DNA of 64,000 nt from Ectobius pallidus (Eukaryota; Arthropoda; Insecta; Blattodea; Ectobiidae), in assembly GCA_964059195.1 (NCBI GenBank), contig CAXKWD010000008.1:50200502-50264501 (forward strand). Reading direction: 5' to 3'. A program made the translations under genes and the position numbers. Positions 11,078 to 22,199 of the stretch are shown here, piece after piece. The first letter of the stretch is position 1. Each line of letters starts with the position of its first letter. Below the pieces are notes generated by a model. It was not told the origin of the DNA. It searched no databases and worked only from the letters and a program-made list of their open reading frames with translations.

Positions 11078-11439
11078 GACTGTTAATATACACATAAGTA
11101 AGGTAAATGTAATACGGCATTAATATATGTGTCCAAAAATAAAATACGTAGTTATAAAAATGTTGGAAATACAATTTCACTCATACTGAAGAGTGATCAT
11201 TTTAGTATCCTGTATGTAACGAAGAGAATCCTATAGCAAACATGACATTTACTAGTACATGCACTAAATTCAACTCAACACAAGTAGTTTCAGGGATTTA
11301 TTTGGAATGTTGGCAACGCTCGTATCAACGGGGCCGTTACAGAATGGATCATGGCTGACAAAATGTATTTTACGGCAAAATTCATGCAGTTATTTCTCTT
11401 TATTTTCATTTACGAAGCATTTATAAAGACATGTTGCAT
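11078..11439. other. Element E right interior, nothing recognised
   Basis: AT-rich sequence between the hAT MITE and the right inverted repeat of E. It contains no convincing frame or subrepeat. Confidence 0.35.
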
Positions 11440-11940
11440 GTGAAAAAATTCTGTGAAAAATCCTGAACGATTTGAGTGGTTTTTCAGATCCATAAAAAAT
11501 TTGGTTTTCATATAAATCGTAAACTTAGTTGAAGTGCACTTATACCCAATTTTGCTGTATACATCTTGAACACCACTCTTAGTTTATATTCCCAGTAGCT
11601 TATTTGGGATTGATGGCCAAAATATACTGTTTATTGTTCATTTTTGTTTTGTTAGTATACGGACGAGGAAATAAGGTTAAAAATGTTGAATGAATTATTG
11701 TAAAAGTTCCTCCTAATTTACTGCATGTATTCAAATTTTGCTTAAAGCAGTTGAATCATACACTATTCAAGACTCAGTTGGTATATTTTGTTTTATGGAT
11801 TTTTAATTTTAATACTTTGTAATACTAGTAATTGTAACTGCATGTGCGTTAGTATCCGGACAGTTAGTATCAGGACAAAATGTCTTTCAAATGGATGAAC
11901 ATATTACAGTCAAATTATAATTGTAACTAATGTCATTATT

Positions 11941-12808
11941 AAGTGCCAGTATGGTAATTTATGAGATTGTGTGTGGGGGACGGAAAAATGTCTGTCCGTC
12001 TGTCTGCTGTCTGTCTGTCTGTCCATGTGTCTGTACGCACCATAATTCAAATACGCTTTATCGGATTTTCATGAAACTTGGTATATACATTTATAATGTC
12101 CATAGGAAGAACCCTATTGATATTGAATGAAATCGGTTCACCGGTACCGGCGTCAAACCCAATTTAGTGTTTTTATTTAAAAGCGCCATAACTCAAATCC
12201 GCTTTATCGGATTGTCATGAAACTTGGTATACACATTTATAATGTCCATGGGAAGACGTCTGTTGATATTGGACCAAATCGGTTGGCCGGTACCGGAATA
12301 ATGCCCAATTTAGTGCATTGTTATGGTATTATATAACAAAAGCCCCTAACTCAAATGTGCTTTATCGGATTTTCATGAAACTTGGTATAAGCATTTATAA
12401 CGTCCATGGCAAGAAGCCTATTAATTTTGGACCTAATCGGTTGACCGGTACCAGAGTAACAACTAATTAAAGGTCATGTTTTTTTAATTCTTGTCTAACG
12501 GTATAATTTGACAGTTAACACTATTCCTTCACATACGCTTATCAAACAACACAGTCAAACTGACTGAGTTGGCCAAATGGTAACATCTTGGACTCGTATT
12601 CTGGAGGTCCCCGGATCAAATCCCGGAACCAGTCAATTTGACATGGATATTTTTTATTTTTTTATTTTTATGTGAGTGCGCGATTGTCAAGGTATCACAA
12701 ATCTGTAGTTCTGCTGACGCTGGTGGATTTTAATCTGATTAGAAAAACTTATTTTCTGCATATCATAATCGCAATTATAATTGATTCAACAATAACATAC
12801 TGGCACTT
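11941..12808 (+). repeat. Repeat L copy 1 with three internal units
   Basis: The repeat is bounded by AAGTGCCAGTATG and its inverse CATACTGGCACTT. After a short TCTG run, three units of about 130-160 bp follow. Each contains CTTTATCGGATT-TCATGAAAC, TTTATAATGTCCATGG, GACC-AATCGGTTG-CCGGTACC and CCCAATTTAGTG. A tRNA-like segment at about 12558-12640 (A box TTGGCCAAATGG, B box GGATCAAATCC) closes it. Copies 2 and 3 are at 36384-37544 and 59788-61137. Confidence 0.7.
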
Positions 12809-13278
12809 TGTCATCAGTGTACCTGATTTTATTATTACATAATATTAATTTTTTTAAATAGAACATAACAAATTGTATTAAATTACATTGAGGCCAACGT
12901 TAAGAAGTTACAGAATACATGTTTACAATGCAATTGTATTGTTATTCAGGAAAGGAGCACACTGCTTGTCTTGAATATGAAGCTAAGACAGGAACCCCTA
13001 TCACAGTGAGAATAGATTTATATGAAATTGTATCAAAGTCATATTTTGACTTTTATTGAGCGGTAGGCTATTCTAAAATTTTAAGAAAGTTTATATATAT
13101 ATATGCCACTTTTTCTAGAACTCCATGGCATTGCTCTTTCAGTTCTTTTATAGGCTTTACCAACAGAAGATGGTGAAAGCTTTATCTGCTTGCTTTTTAA
13201 TAGCACGGCTTAGTCTTTTACTTTCTGCCTCCTTTCGTTAATGTTGCTTCTAGTGCTGTTTTTTCTTTTTCAGTTTTT
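12809..13278. other. Element B interior, no gene seen
   Basis: The sequence is shared with B copy 2 in inverted orientation. It includes a TATATA run near 13090 and the AATAGCACGGCTTAGTC segment that is palindromic in copy 2. The only coding trace is just beyond it (13279-13386). Confidence 0.45.
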
Positions 13279-13386
13279 TCACCCTGTATAATTCTTTATT
13301 ATGTTCTTTCTCTTCAATTTAAATTTTTCATCAGTCTTGTGACTTTCCATAAATAACTTCTGCCTTTCACAATTTGTTTTGCTCAT
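13279..13386 (-). pseudogene. Basic N-terminus of element B protein
   Basis: An ATG at 13386 opens MSKTNCERQKLFMES, followed by a Lys/Arg-rich stretch ending in a stop at 13279. A charged (K-x-x-x-ERQ-x-x) start is common at the N-terminus of the transposase family of element G. B copy 2 has the same frame at 35836-35943 (MGKTNCERQ). Beyond the stop a basic frame (ERRQKEKD-like) can still be traced, so this is the eroded start of a longer protein. The assignment is by pattern only. Confidence 0.35.
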
Positions 13387-13533
13387 GTTGTTGAAAAAAG
13401 CATACGTACAGCTTATAATTTCAAGGAAATAAAATATTTTTGGCTTGTAAATATATTCAGAAGTATATCTGTTTGTTGACAGATATGTGCCTACAGTTTT
13501 CTCTCTTGAAATTATATGAATATATTGAAAATA

Positions 13534-13818
13534 GTCCGCCGCGATGGGTGTATAGGTAGCATACTTGCCTTCTACCCTGGCGGTCCGGGTTCGATTCCCG
13601 GCCGGGTAGTGGATTTTTCAGCAACGAAAAATCCCCCGGGTTCAGGACTGGACATCACCCAGGAAAATTAAAGGCTATATTAAAAAGCCTAAATTAAAGT
13701 GTGGTGATGACTGCTAGAAAAGAGTAGAGTAGGGTATTCACAATAGATCTATAAAGGTCGCAGTGTTGAGAAGCCGGCAAAAGGCTTATACTACCCCCTT
13801 GTAATCTAATCTAATCTA
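13534..13818 (+). repeat. tRNA-derived SINE with TCTAA tail and TSD
   Basis: The head carries an A-box-like GGGTGTATAGGTAGCATAC and B box GGGTTCGATTCCCGG. The tail is (TCTAA)n. ATATTGAAAATA is repeated at 13522-13533 and 13819-13830. B copy 2 has the same locus without the SINE (near 35690), so an empty site is available inside the window. Confidence 0.88.
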
Positions 13819-15217
13819 ATATTGAAAATATGCACACAAAAGCAGTTCAACAGTGTGCACTTTAGAGTTTCTCTCCAGAAGTCGTTAGTATCGGGACATA
13901 ATACAAAACATTATAAAAAAAATTCTAGATGATTTTTTTAAAATGTGTCTACTGCTATCTATTACCTCGGTCATAAACTAGCAGTTCCTAGCATCTTGTA
14001 CACATAGCCTCAGTGAAAACATTATAACACAACTTTTTTGTATTTTCTGTTAGTATCAGGACAGCAAATATTTGTCATTTTTCAAAGTGTGGTTTTCTGC
14101 ATTTTGAAAAATCTTATGCTGAAATAAATGTTATTAAACATACCTTAAAAACACAGAGAAACATTCAGCAAATGTTTTTGTCCCATGCCTTGGTAGTTTA
14201 ATTAAAATATAATTTTTTTTAGTATACAAATTTTGTCAAGTACTTGCTGCAAAATTCAAATGTAAGTTTGGGCTTCAAAAACATGGAGAAATACCCAAAA
14301 TAACATATTTTAAAATTGAGTTATTAAAAATAGTGTATTATAGCTTTCTTTTGGTGTACCAATCAACACTGTATTATTACTTTCAATTTTTGGAGAATGT
14401 GGACCTCTTCTCATGGACAGACCCATATATAACTTACTCCCCTGTAAGAGTGAGGACTTTTAATTTTTCAAATAGCGGTTTACAAGATTCCCTTTTTTTC
14501 TTTCCACATATTATTCTTATTGCCCGCTTTTGTAATCTAAATATTTTCTCCCCATGGGAAGAGTTGCCCCAGAATATGATCCCGTACCTCATTACCGAGT
14601 GAAAATATGCAAAATAGCCTATACCATAGGGTAGATGTACCTGTTCTGGCCACTTTAAGAGAATCTTATTTTTGTGGAACTTCTAAACCTTACCTTTTTG
14701 ACATTGAACAATCACATTTTATTTAGTGTGTGAGAAATTTATTGCTCTACAACATCCATTCATCAAAATAAAAACTACTGTTACCATTTTCAAGTTAAAG
14801 CCCTTGAAATGAAAATCTGCAATTTTCACCAGTTGTGGCGACCCGTACACCAGTTTTTGCCACCTTCCCGTGCTAGTTGTGGCCACCTGTCATTAATGAT
14901 AATAAAATAACCTGAATAAGTAGTAATGTACAAATGTACAATATGTAAATGTGAACTACACTAAATATGCATAAATAAAATAGGCATACTTATTACTTTA
15001 ATAAATTATATGATCACAAAAACTATAAAAAAAGGAAAATAATCATAGAAGTATACATAGGCCTACATGGAAACAAATGGAACATTTGAGATTACAAGAA
15101 ATAACAGGCTTAAATACTATTCACAATAGACCTAGGCCCATTATAAAGAGACATATAAAACACAAAAATTATACCTATTGTCTCTTGGGTTTACAGAATC
15201 TTTCCATCTCAGGTACT

Positions 15218-15637
15218 TCACATGTTCCTCAAGAATTGAGGTGGTCTGATACTTTGAATAATGTCATCTTCAGGATACCACAACACATCTTTTTGTGGCC
15301 ATTTCCACCCTGCTGGACCACTTTTCTCCATGCTGCTTACTTGATACTGCCCACTGTTTTCATTTAGCACCAATCCAGGAAAAAACGCATGATCATAATT
15401 AACGATGACATCACCCACACCGAGTCCGCGTTCATCTTCCTCTGTCTCGCCTGCATCACTGACAGAACATTCAGATTCTGAAGAGTCTTCTTGAGTGGAT
15501 AAACTTAGCGGTACTTTGTTATATTTCTTTGTTCTGTTCACATTTGGTCGTTTCAAATGGTTTTCTTCTTCCCTTCTCTGTTTTCTTTCTTCTTTTTCTT
15601 TCTCCTTATCGAGTTTGTCTTTTTCTTTCTGGTCATG
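15218..15637 (-). pseudogene. Element A transposase C-terminus
   Basis: The frame opens in inserted LINE DNA, so only the part below 15637 belongs to element A. It has a highly charged Lys/Glu segment (KEKEKEERKQRREEE), an acidic Ser-rich linker, then VGDVIVNYDHAFFPGLVL, VSSMEKSGPAGWKWP and DVLWYPEDDI. This tail is typical of insect pogo-type transposase relatives that end in a small Tudor-like domain. A similar YD-WFLG pattern is visible in element I (near 62390). No DDE motif remains. Confidence 0.55.
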
Positions 15638-15639
15638 AT

Positions 15640-16088
15640 AATGTAGATGTAGATATCTCGTCCTGTAGATCCTGTGTTGAGCGGGGCTCAAGGATATAGA
15701 ACACGTCAGATCAAAAAATACATGCATGTTATAACAATAATATAGGTCTACAGAAACTGCAAGCTGCCAAATTTATCCAAGCTGGAAATATTCCTCCAAA
15801 TTGTAGAAGGTGTGAGTTATTAAAAATTCCTTGACAGCTGTTTTGAAAGGTTTGATCTTTCTTTGAATACATAATAATTTAATGTTGTTTGGAAGCTTGT
15901 TATATATCTGTACTGCAGAATAATACGCACCCTTCTGAAAGAGTTTTAACGAGTTATTTGGTCTGTGTAGATCATTCATGTTTCTGGTAGTACGTCCATG
16001 TACACTAAAATTAGTTTGAAATTTATCAATATTATTCACTACAAAACACATAACAGAGTATATATACTCCCCTGTAAGAGTGAGGACT
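15640..16088 (-). mobile_element. LINE 3'-end fragment inside element A
   Basis: This 3' UTR piece closely matches 3285-3725: the same ATCTCGTCCTGTAGATCCTG, TTATCCAAGCTGGAAATATT and TTTCTGGTAGTACGTCC blocks, with the same GATGTA tail. It includes the last codons of the reverse transcriptase ORF (KLFQKGAYYSAVQIYNKLP in the frame at 15773-16051). It replaces or interrupts the core of the element A transposase. Confidence 0.8.
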
Positions 16089-16269
16089 CAGCCACATGTC
16101 AAATGTAACTACACTAGGGATGTAATCTTTTTATCGTGACCATTTGGTTGCACTGTTTGAACTTTCCCTAGGGTATTTCAGAACAGTTTTAAACACTTCG
16201 TTCAACGACTCTAATGGTGATGGTTTTGGAATCATGATGCCGAAAGGACTTACCTTGATTTTGAGTGCT

Positions 16270-16647
16270 CAAGGTTTAGCTGGGAGTACTGGATGGTGTT
16301 TTCTCTGTATTTACATTACCGGTACTTATGCTTGGGCTAAATTGGAGTATTTTGTTTTCTGGAAAGCCAAACCTTGCATTTTCAAGAATCCAGTCCCTTA
16401 ATTTGGATTCATTTTCATGTCCAAGTTCTGGAGTTTGGCTTGTCTTTCCAATCACTTATGTACTTTCCCCAGATAGTTTCCTTCGAAGGCTAGTCCTGGG
16501 AACTTTAAAAGTATTATTAGCCTCAAGCTCAGACATTGATCCATTTCTTAGAGCAGAGAGGGCACTACTAACTTTAGTCGGAGAATACATAAACAGCTTT
16601 CTCTTTGCTTTAGGTTGTTCAAGAGATGCTTTTCTCTTAGGAGTCAT
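16270..16647 (-). pseudogene. Element A transposase N-terminus (HTH-psq)
   Basis: MTPKRKASLEQPKAKRKLF is followed by VSSALSALRNGSMSELEA and VPRTSLRRKLSG. This is the pipsqueak-type helix-turn-helix that opens pogo/Tigger transposases and binds their terminal repeats. A stop codon follows ST at about 16458. The same frame then continues with LGHENESKLRDWILE and GFPENKI, the usual second half of the DNA-binding region, until another stop near 16285. The start codon fits the family. The protein is inactive. Confidence 0.68.
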
Positions 16648-17197
16648 AACCTAATACAAATTAGATTGATTTAGAGTTATATTCCAGCATAGGTGGCCCT
16701 CAAACTAATAAATCATTGTAACATGGCCAGAACTGGTACCATATGTTGGGCTAGTTCTGGCCACCTCATGGCCACAACTGGCAAAACCACAACTTTTGTG
16801 TTCCAGTTTGGCCATGTGTTGTATTTCAGTAGTTAGTGATAAAAAGATAAAAATAATAATATGTATTGACATTTCAACTTACTTTTATCCAGAAAAAAGC
16901 TACAGTCTTATTAAATCCTTATAACAAATGAGGATGACTGTAGATACAAAGTATTCAGTTTCTTAACTCCCAGCACTAAGCAACAAGGTCTCCACACACC
17001 AACTCAGAAACTTCTGTTTCTTTGTGACACAGGAGGAAAAATTCTTAACTAATCACAAGTTAGCATTCAAACTGAATTCCTAAGCTGTCAGAAACAAGAG
17101 CTCTTTTTGGTTGGTTTGAAAAGATAGCCTTATTTCACCAGTTTCAATTCTTAAGTGGCCACAACAGGGACAGTGGCCAGAACAGGTACATCTACCC

Positions 17198-18570
17198 TAA
17201 GTAATGCATCCCGTTTTAATATACTATTCAAAATTCTTAAAGCAAAGCACGCTGAACTCAGTTTTGGACTTATCATTTCTATTTGTGTCTTCCAGTCAAG
17301 ATTTTGGTCAATTTGCAGTCCTAAAAATTTTACATCGCTAATTTCTTGTATGATTTGTGTTCCATAATTAATTTCAAGATTTGAGATACATCTGTTTTTT
17401 GTCCTAAATTGTATAAAATGGGTCTTATCAATTTTAAGTGTCATTTTATTAGCTAGAAACCATGTGTTTAATTCGTGAAAAGCCTTTGTAGCTATTCTTG
17501 ATAAATGTTCTTGTGACGTTCCTGTTACAAGTACACTAGTATCATCTGTGAAGAGCAATACCTTTGATTCATCACTTAAGTTATAGGGCAAGTCGTTAAT
17601 GAAAATTAAAAAGAGCAAAGGTCCTAGTATTGATCCCTGAGGTACCCCATTCTTAACAACCCCTAAGTTAGATTCATTTCCATTTATTATTACCTTTTGA
17701 GTTCTATCAGAAAGATATGATTTGAACCACCGAAGTGTTAAATTATCAAACCCATAATGATCCAATTTTTGAAGTAGGCTAACTTAATATTTCATGATTT
17801 ATACAGTCAAACGCTTTAGCTAAGTTGCAGAAAATTCCCAGAGCATATTTCTTTTTATCTAACGCTTCCAGTATTTCTGTAGTAAGTTGAAATGTAGCAT
17901 TCTCAGTGGACATGCCACTTCTAAATCCAAACTGAGATGAAGTAAGAATGTCATTCAAATTAAGATAGTGTATTATGCGGTTGTACATGACTTTTTCAAA
18001 AACTTTTGAAAATGAGGTTAAGAGCGATATAGGTCTATAATTTGATGGTAGATTTTTGTCACCTTTTTTAAAGAGGGGCTTAACAATAGCATGCAATATT
18101 TTCTGGAAATATTCAATTTTCTAATGAACAATTGCATATGTGACTAAGAGGTTTACTGAGTTCCGATGAGCAGCTTTTTAATAACTTATTACTTATCTCA
18201 TCCCATCCAGACGAGCTTTTACTTTTGAGAGACTTGATTATATTTTCAATTTCTATGTGGGAAGTCAGGTTCAATTGAAATCTATGGTTCCAAACTGTAG
18301 ATTTTGTTAGTAGGTCCACTGCGTTAATGCTAATATTATTTATAGGAATACATTTCTCTGCAATATTTATAAAGTGACTATTAAAAGCATTTGTAATGTC
18401 AGATAAATTATCTAGTTTTATGTCTTGGTATATTAATGATGTACAATCATTGTTTCCCTTTGTTCTCCCCGTTTCGTTTTTTATTATATTCCATACAGTC
18501 TTAACTTTATTATTTGATTTATTAATTACTTGTGAAAAATGCCTACTTTTTGCTTCTTTGATTACTTTCT
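17198..18570 (-). pseudogene. LINE reverse transcriptase, minus-strand copy
   Basis: Three pieces carry the order of a CR1/Jockey-type reverse transcriptase. 18113-18319 has the region before the fingers (SSSGWDEISNKLLK). 17779-18096 has KPLFKKGDKNLPSNYRPISL and FGFRSGMSTENATF. 17198-17765 has GVPQGSILGPLLFLIFINDL and FTDDTSVLVTG, where the usual catalytic F/YADD is FTDD. Small deletions around 18100 and 17770 shift the frame, and one stop follows SLEN. The rest of the 3' side continues at 14426-14627. Confidence 0.85.
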
Positions 18571-18575
18571 TCTGT

Positions 18576-19048
18576 CCTTAGTAGGTAGTTATAATCTAGA
18601 CTTCATAGTGAACTTCCCAACTAGAATTCAAAACAACTCTCAAACAACAATAGATAATATATTCTTAAATAAAGAAAAAAACTTGAAGTTTGAAGTATTC
18701 CCAATAATAAATGGGTTATCAGACCATGATGCTCAGATGGTAATGTTAAACAATACTGAAGCATATCCGACTAGCAAACATACCCGTAGTAATATTATCA
18801 GAGTAATGAATGATGTTTCGATTTTAAGTTTCAAACAAGATCTTGCAAATGAAAATTGGGAAACTATATTTACCTATAACACTGTTGATAGTAAATTAAA
18901 TGAATTTCTAAATATCGTGTTGCGACACTTTGAGGCCAACTTTCCAAAAAAGACAACTACTAAAATACCTAATTTAAATAATAAAGCATGGCTAACCCCT
19001 GGTATTGAAATATCATGTGCTAAAAAAAGAAGGCTCTATTTACAATAG
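18576..19048 (+). pseudogene. LINE endonuclease C-terminus, + copy
   Basis: The frame carries TTIDNIFLN and NGLSDHDAQMVML, the last catalytic motif of the EEP endonuclease (SDH), followed by the linker towards the reverse transcriptase (NKAWLTPGIEISCAKKRRLY). It ends at a premature TAG near 19047. The same protein continues in other frames with small indels up to the reverse transcriptase. Confidence 0.8.
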
Positions 19049-19585
19049 AGAACCAGTAACAATCAAACTCAGAAAGTGTATTATAAAAGATATTGCAATG
19101 TGCTTAAAAAGGTTATTAAAGAAGCAAAGAGCAGGTATTTTTCACAAATAATTAATAAATCAAACAACAAAGTTAAGACTAACTTATATGGAATATAGTA
19201 AAAAATGAAACAGGGAAAGCAAAGAAAAAAAGTGATTGTACGTCATTAATATACAAAAATAAGAAACTAGACAATCTATCAGATATTACAAATGCATTTA
19301 ATAACCACTTCATAAATATTGCAGAGAATTGTGTTCCCACTAACAATACCAGTGTCAAGGCAATAGACCTTCTGACAAAATCTACAATTTGTGACCATAA
19401 ATTTGAAATCACACTGACTTCCTCTATAGAAATTGAAAATATAATAAAATTGCTTAAAAGTAAAAGCTCATCTGGATGGGATGACATAAGTAATAAGCTA
19501 TTAAAAAGTTTGCTGTTCGGAACTTAGTAAACCCCTTAGCCATATATTTAACTGTTCACTAAAAACTGGAATATTTCCTGAAAGA

Positions 19586-20832
19586 ATGAAACATGCAATT
19601 GTCAAGCCCCTGTTTAAAAAAGGAGACAAAAATTTACCATCAAATTACAGGCCTATATCGCTCTTAACTTCATTTTCAAAAGTATTCGAAAAAGTTGTAT
19701 ACCGGTATAACCATATAGTTTACTATCTTAATTTGAATAATATTCTTACACCATCACAATTTGGTTTTAGAAGTGGCATGTCTACTGAAAATGCTACATT
19801 TAAACTCGCCACAGAAATACTGGAAGCGCTAGATAAAAAGAAATATACGTTGGGAATTTTCTGTGACTTAGCTAAAGCATTCGACTGTATAAATCATGAA
19901 TATTAATTGAAAAATTGGAACATTATGGAATAGATAATTTAACACTGAATTGGTTCAAATCATACCTGTCTCATAGAACTCAAAATGTCATAATAAATGG
20001 AAACAAATCTAATCTAGGAGTAGTTAGAAGTGGAGTACCACAGGGATCAATACTAGGACCTTTGCTATTTTTAATTTTCATCAATGACTTGCCACATAAC
20101 TTAAGTGACGAAACAAAGGTATTGCTTTTCGCGGATGACACTAGTGTTTTTGTAACAGGAAAATCCCAGGAACAACTGGCAAGAGTAGCTACAAAGGCTT
20201 TTCACGAATTAAATATATGGTTCCAAGCCAATAAAATGATGCTTAATATCGAAAAAACCCACTTTATTCAATTCAGAACAAAACAAAGATGTACCCAAAA
20301 CCTTGTAATTAATTACCAAACACAAAGCATAGAAGAAATTAGTAATATCAAATTTTTAGGATTACAAATTGATCAACATCTCGACTGGAAGTCACATATT
20401 GAAATGATAATTCCAAAACTAAGTTCAGCATGCTTTACCTTAAGAGTCCTGAATCAGGTATTAAAACAGGATGCCTTACGCATGGTGTATTTTGCAAATT
20501 TCCACTCGATAATGAAGTATGGAATCATATTCTGGGGTAACTCGACCCATAGGGATAAAATATTTAAGCTACAAAAGCAAGCAATTAGAATAATGTGTGG
20601 AAAGAAAAGGAGAGAATCATGCAAACCGCTCTTTGAAAAATTAAAAGTCCTCACTCTCACAGGGGAGTATATATACTCTGTTATGTGTTATATGGTAGAT
20701 AATATTGAGAGATTCCAAACTAATAGCAGTGTTCATGAACATATTACTAGAAACAGGAATGATTTACATAGACTGGTTAATGCATTAAAACTTTTTCAGA
20801 ATGGCGCTTATTACTCCGCAATACAGATATAA
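19586..20832 (+). pseudogene. LINE reverse transcriptase, + copy
   Basis: Fingers (19586-19906) contain LPSNYRPISLLTSFSKVFEK and FGFRSGMSTENATFKLA, then LGIFCDLAKAFDCINHEY with the first catalytic Asp (DLAKAFD). A stop or shift separates this from 19915-20832, which carries GVPQGSILGPLLFLIFINDL and the catalytic FADDTS, then the thumb and a QRC/RNP-type C-terminus (YGIIFWGNSTHRDKIFKLQK). No RNase H domain follows. The palm motif is intact, but the frame breaks at 19504, 19682-19700 and 19907 argue against activity. Confidence 0.87.
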
Positions 20833-21189
20833 AATAAGCTTCCAAACAACACAAGAAAAAGCAAATCCTTCAAAGGATCTCTCAAGAAATTTTTAATGAC
20901 TCACACCTTCTACAATATGGATCAGTATTTCCAGTTTGAATAAGTTTATAATGTAGTATATTATATATCATTATTTATTACTTGCTTGTATATTGTAATC
21001 TGACGTGTTCTATATCCTTGAGTCCCACTCAACACAGGATCTACAGAACGAGATAACTACATCTACATCTACATCAGTATGTTGCAATACTTTTTATAGT
21101 AGGATTCCTTATGAGTTTGGTTGTTACTGGTTCTATATTTTAAGTAGAGCTCTCTTTTGTTCGCACAAGATATTTTAATACCAGCAGTT

Positions 21190-22110
21190 AACTATGTGTT
21201 ATTCCTTGAATTAGGTAAATTAGCAGTTTTCTTTTTTGGAAAATTTGCCTCAAAATGTTGTGACACTATGTTTAGGAATTCACTTAATTTACTATCTACT
21301 TTGTCATAGGATAACATAGATTCCCAATTTTCATTCGCAAGATCTTGTTTGAAATTTAAGATTGAATCGTCATTCATTACTCTAGTCATATTACTATGAG
21401 CATGTTTACTGTTCGAATTTACTTTAATATTGTTCAGCACTAACATTTGTGCAACATGATCTGATAATCCATTTAATATTGGAAGTACTTTAAAATTAAA
21501 ATGTTTTTCTATATCTATGAATATATTATCTATTGTTGTTTGGGAGTCGTTCTGAATTCTCGTTGGAAAGTTTACTATGAAATCTAGATTATAGCTAGTC
21601 CTACCCAATAAAGATATCAGTCTGATCTTCTTCTCACTATCAATTGAGAAATCTACATTAAAGTCCCCACACAGTATAATATTTACGTTAGTACTATACA
21701 GTGAATTAAGAACCCTTTCTAACTGATTTACAAATTAATTGAAATTACCTGATGGTGCCCTGTAGATGGTTAGTATTACAAATGTATCATTGTCAAAATC
21801 CAATCTGGCTGAACAACATTCAAAATCCTGTTCTTTACAGAAGGAACTTGTGTCTATAGCACTGAAATGTAAGTTTTTTTTTATAACTATACTCACACCT
21901 CCACATTTTATGGAATGTCTACAAAATTTTGAACATAGTGAAAAGTTATCAATTTTTAATTGTTCCAGATCTGTTTCTGCACAGTGGTGTTCCGTTAGAC
22001 TAATAACTTGAATTTCCTGTTTATTAGAATTAATTGTATCCTGAATGGCTAAGTTAAATTCTTCAATTTTATTTTCAAGCCCCCTTATGTTTTGATGAAA
22101 TAGTGCAAAT
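21190..22110 (-). pseudogene. LINE endonuclease, minus-strand copy
   Basis: Read from 22110 the sequence gives LFHQNIRGL, VISLTEHHC, KCGGVSIVIKKNL, ILTIYRAPSGNF, ILCGDFNVDF, NLDFIVNFPTRIQ and NGLSDHVAQ. All motifs of the EEP endonuclease (N, E, Y, D-N, SDH) appear in order. A TAA after SGNFN (near 21735) interrupts it, and the C-terminal ORF is 21192-21608. It is the 5' part of the LINE whose reverse transcriptase is at 17198-18570. Confidence 0.85.
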
Positions 22111-22199
22111 GATTTATTAGTTCTAGCTATAGGCCTAAGTGTATTACTATTATTGACTTGAGATATGCATATAGGCCTAAGCTGTTGGATTCTTTCACT

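Larger units (their letters stand above)
3823..11547. mobile_element. Unclassified 7.7-kb TIR element E
   Basis: Both ends carry GGGTATAAGTGCACTT with imperfect inverted repeats of about 110 bp (3823-3935 and 11440-11547). AATTTT is duplicated at 3817-3822 and 11548-11553. The empty site is visible in B copy 2, where the same position reads ACAATTTTGCTG uninterrupted. The interior holds SINEs, the CATC/GATG tract, a large palindromic satellite and a hAT MITE. No transposase was recognised. A 6-bp duplication fits few superfamilies and I do not assign one. Confidence 0.72.
3726..14425 (+). mobile_element. DNA element B, copy 1 (host of element E)
   Basis: The element starts TGGGACTGTCCAT and ends ATGGACAGACCCA, and it is flanked by TATA inside the LINE. 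Removing it restores the LINE reading around 3725/14426. The left part is 3726-3822 and the right part 11548-14425; 3823-11547 is a further insertion. Iterons of the type GTTAGTATCAGGACA occur at 3733, 11849, 11864, 13884 and 14049. A second, inverted copy at 35092-38020 lacks element E and the SINE. A short basic N-terminal frame (13279-13386, minus) is its only coding trace. Confidence 0.72.
14629..17197 (-). mobile_element. pogo-like element A (Tc1/mariner superfamily)
   Basis: Perfect terminal repeats GGGTAGATGTACCTGTTC / GAACAGGTACATCTACCC are flanked by TA at 14627-14628 and 17198-17199. Removing the element joins the LINE sequence correctly. Subterminal copies of the GTACCTGTTCTGGCCAC motif, in both orientations, recur near 14825, 14870, 16717, 16748 and 17164. 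The N- and C-terminal parts of a transposase survive on the minus strand. The catalytic core is missing, and a LINE fragment occupies the middle. Confidence 0.83.
18570..21075 (+). mobile_element. LINE copy inserted into its minus-strand relative
   Basis: This + copy begins in the endonuclease (YNLDFIVNFPTRIQ) and ends in the ACATCTACATC tail. The surrounding minus-strand LINE breaks off at the element boundary and resumes at 21076 with the homologous next bases (ATGTTGCAATAC). It is 5'-truncated, as is usual for LINEs. No clear target duplication was found at the junctions. Its 3' UTR gives the reference for the fragments at 3285 and 15640. Confidence 0.8.

Noticed and set aside
2880..13620. 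Possible functional tRNA genes at A/B-box pairs
   Set aside because: No acceptor-stem pairing or complete cloverleaf; each continues into a SINE-like body, with TSD in one case.
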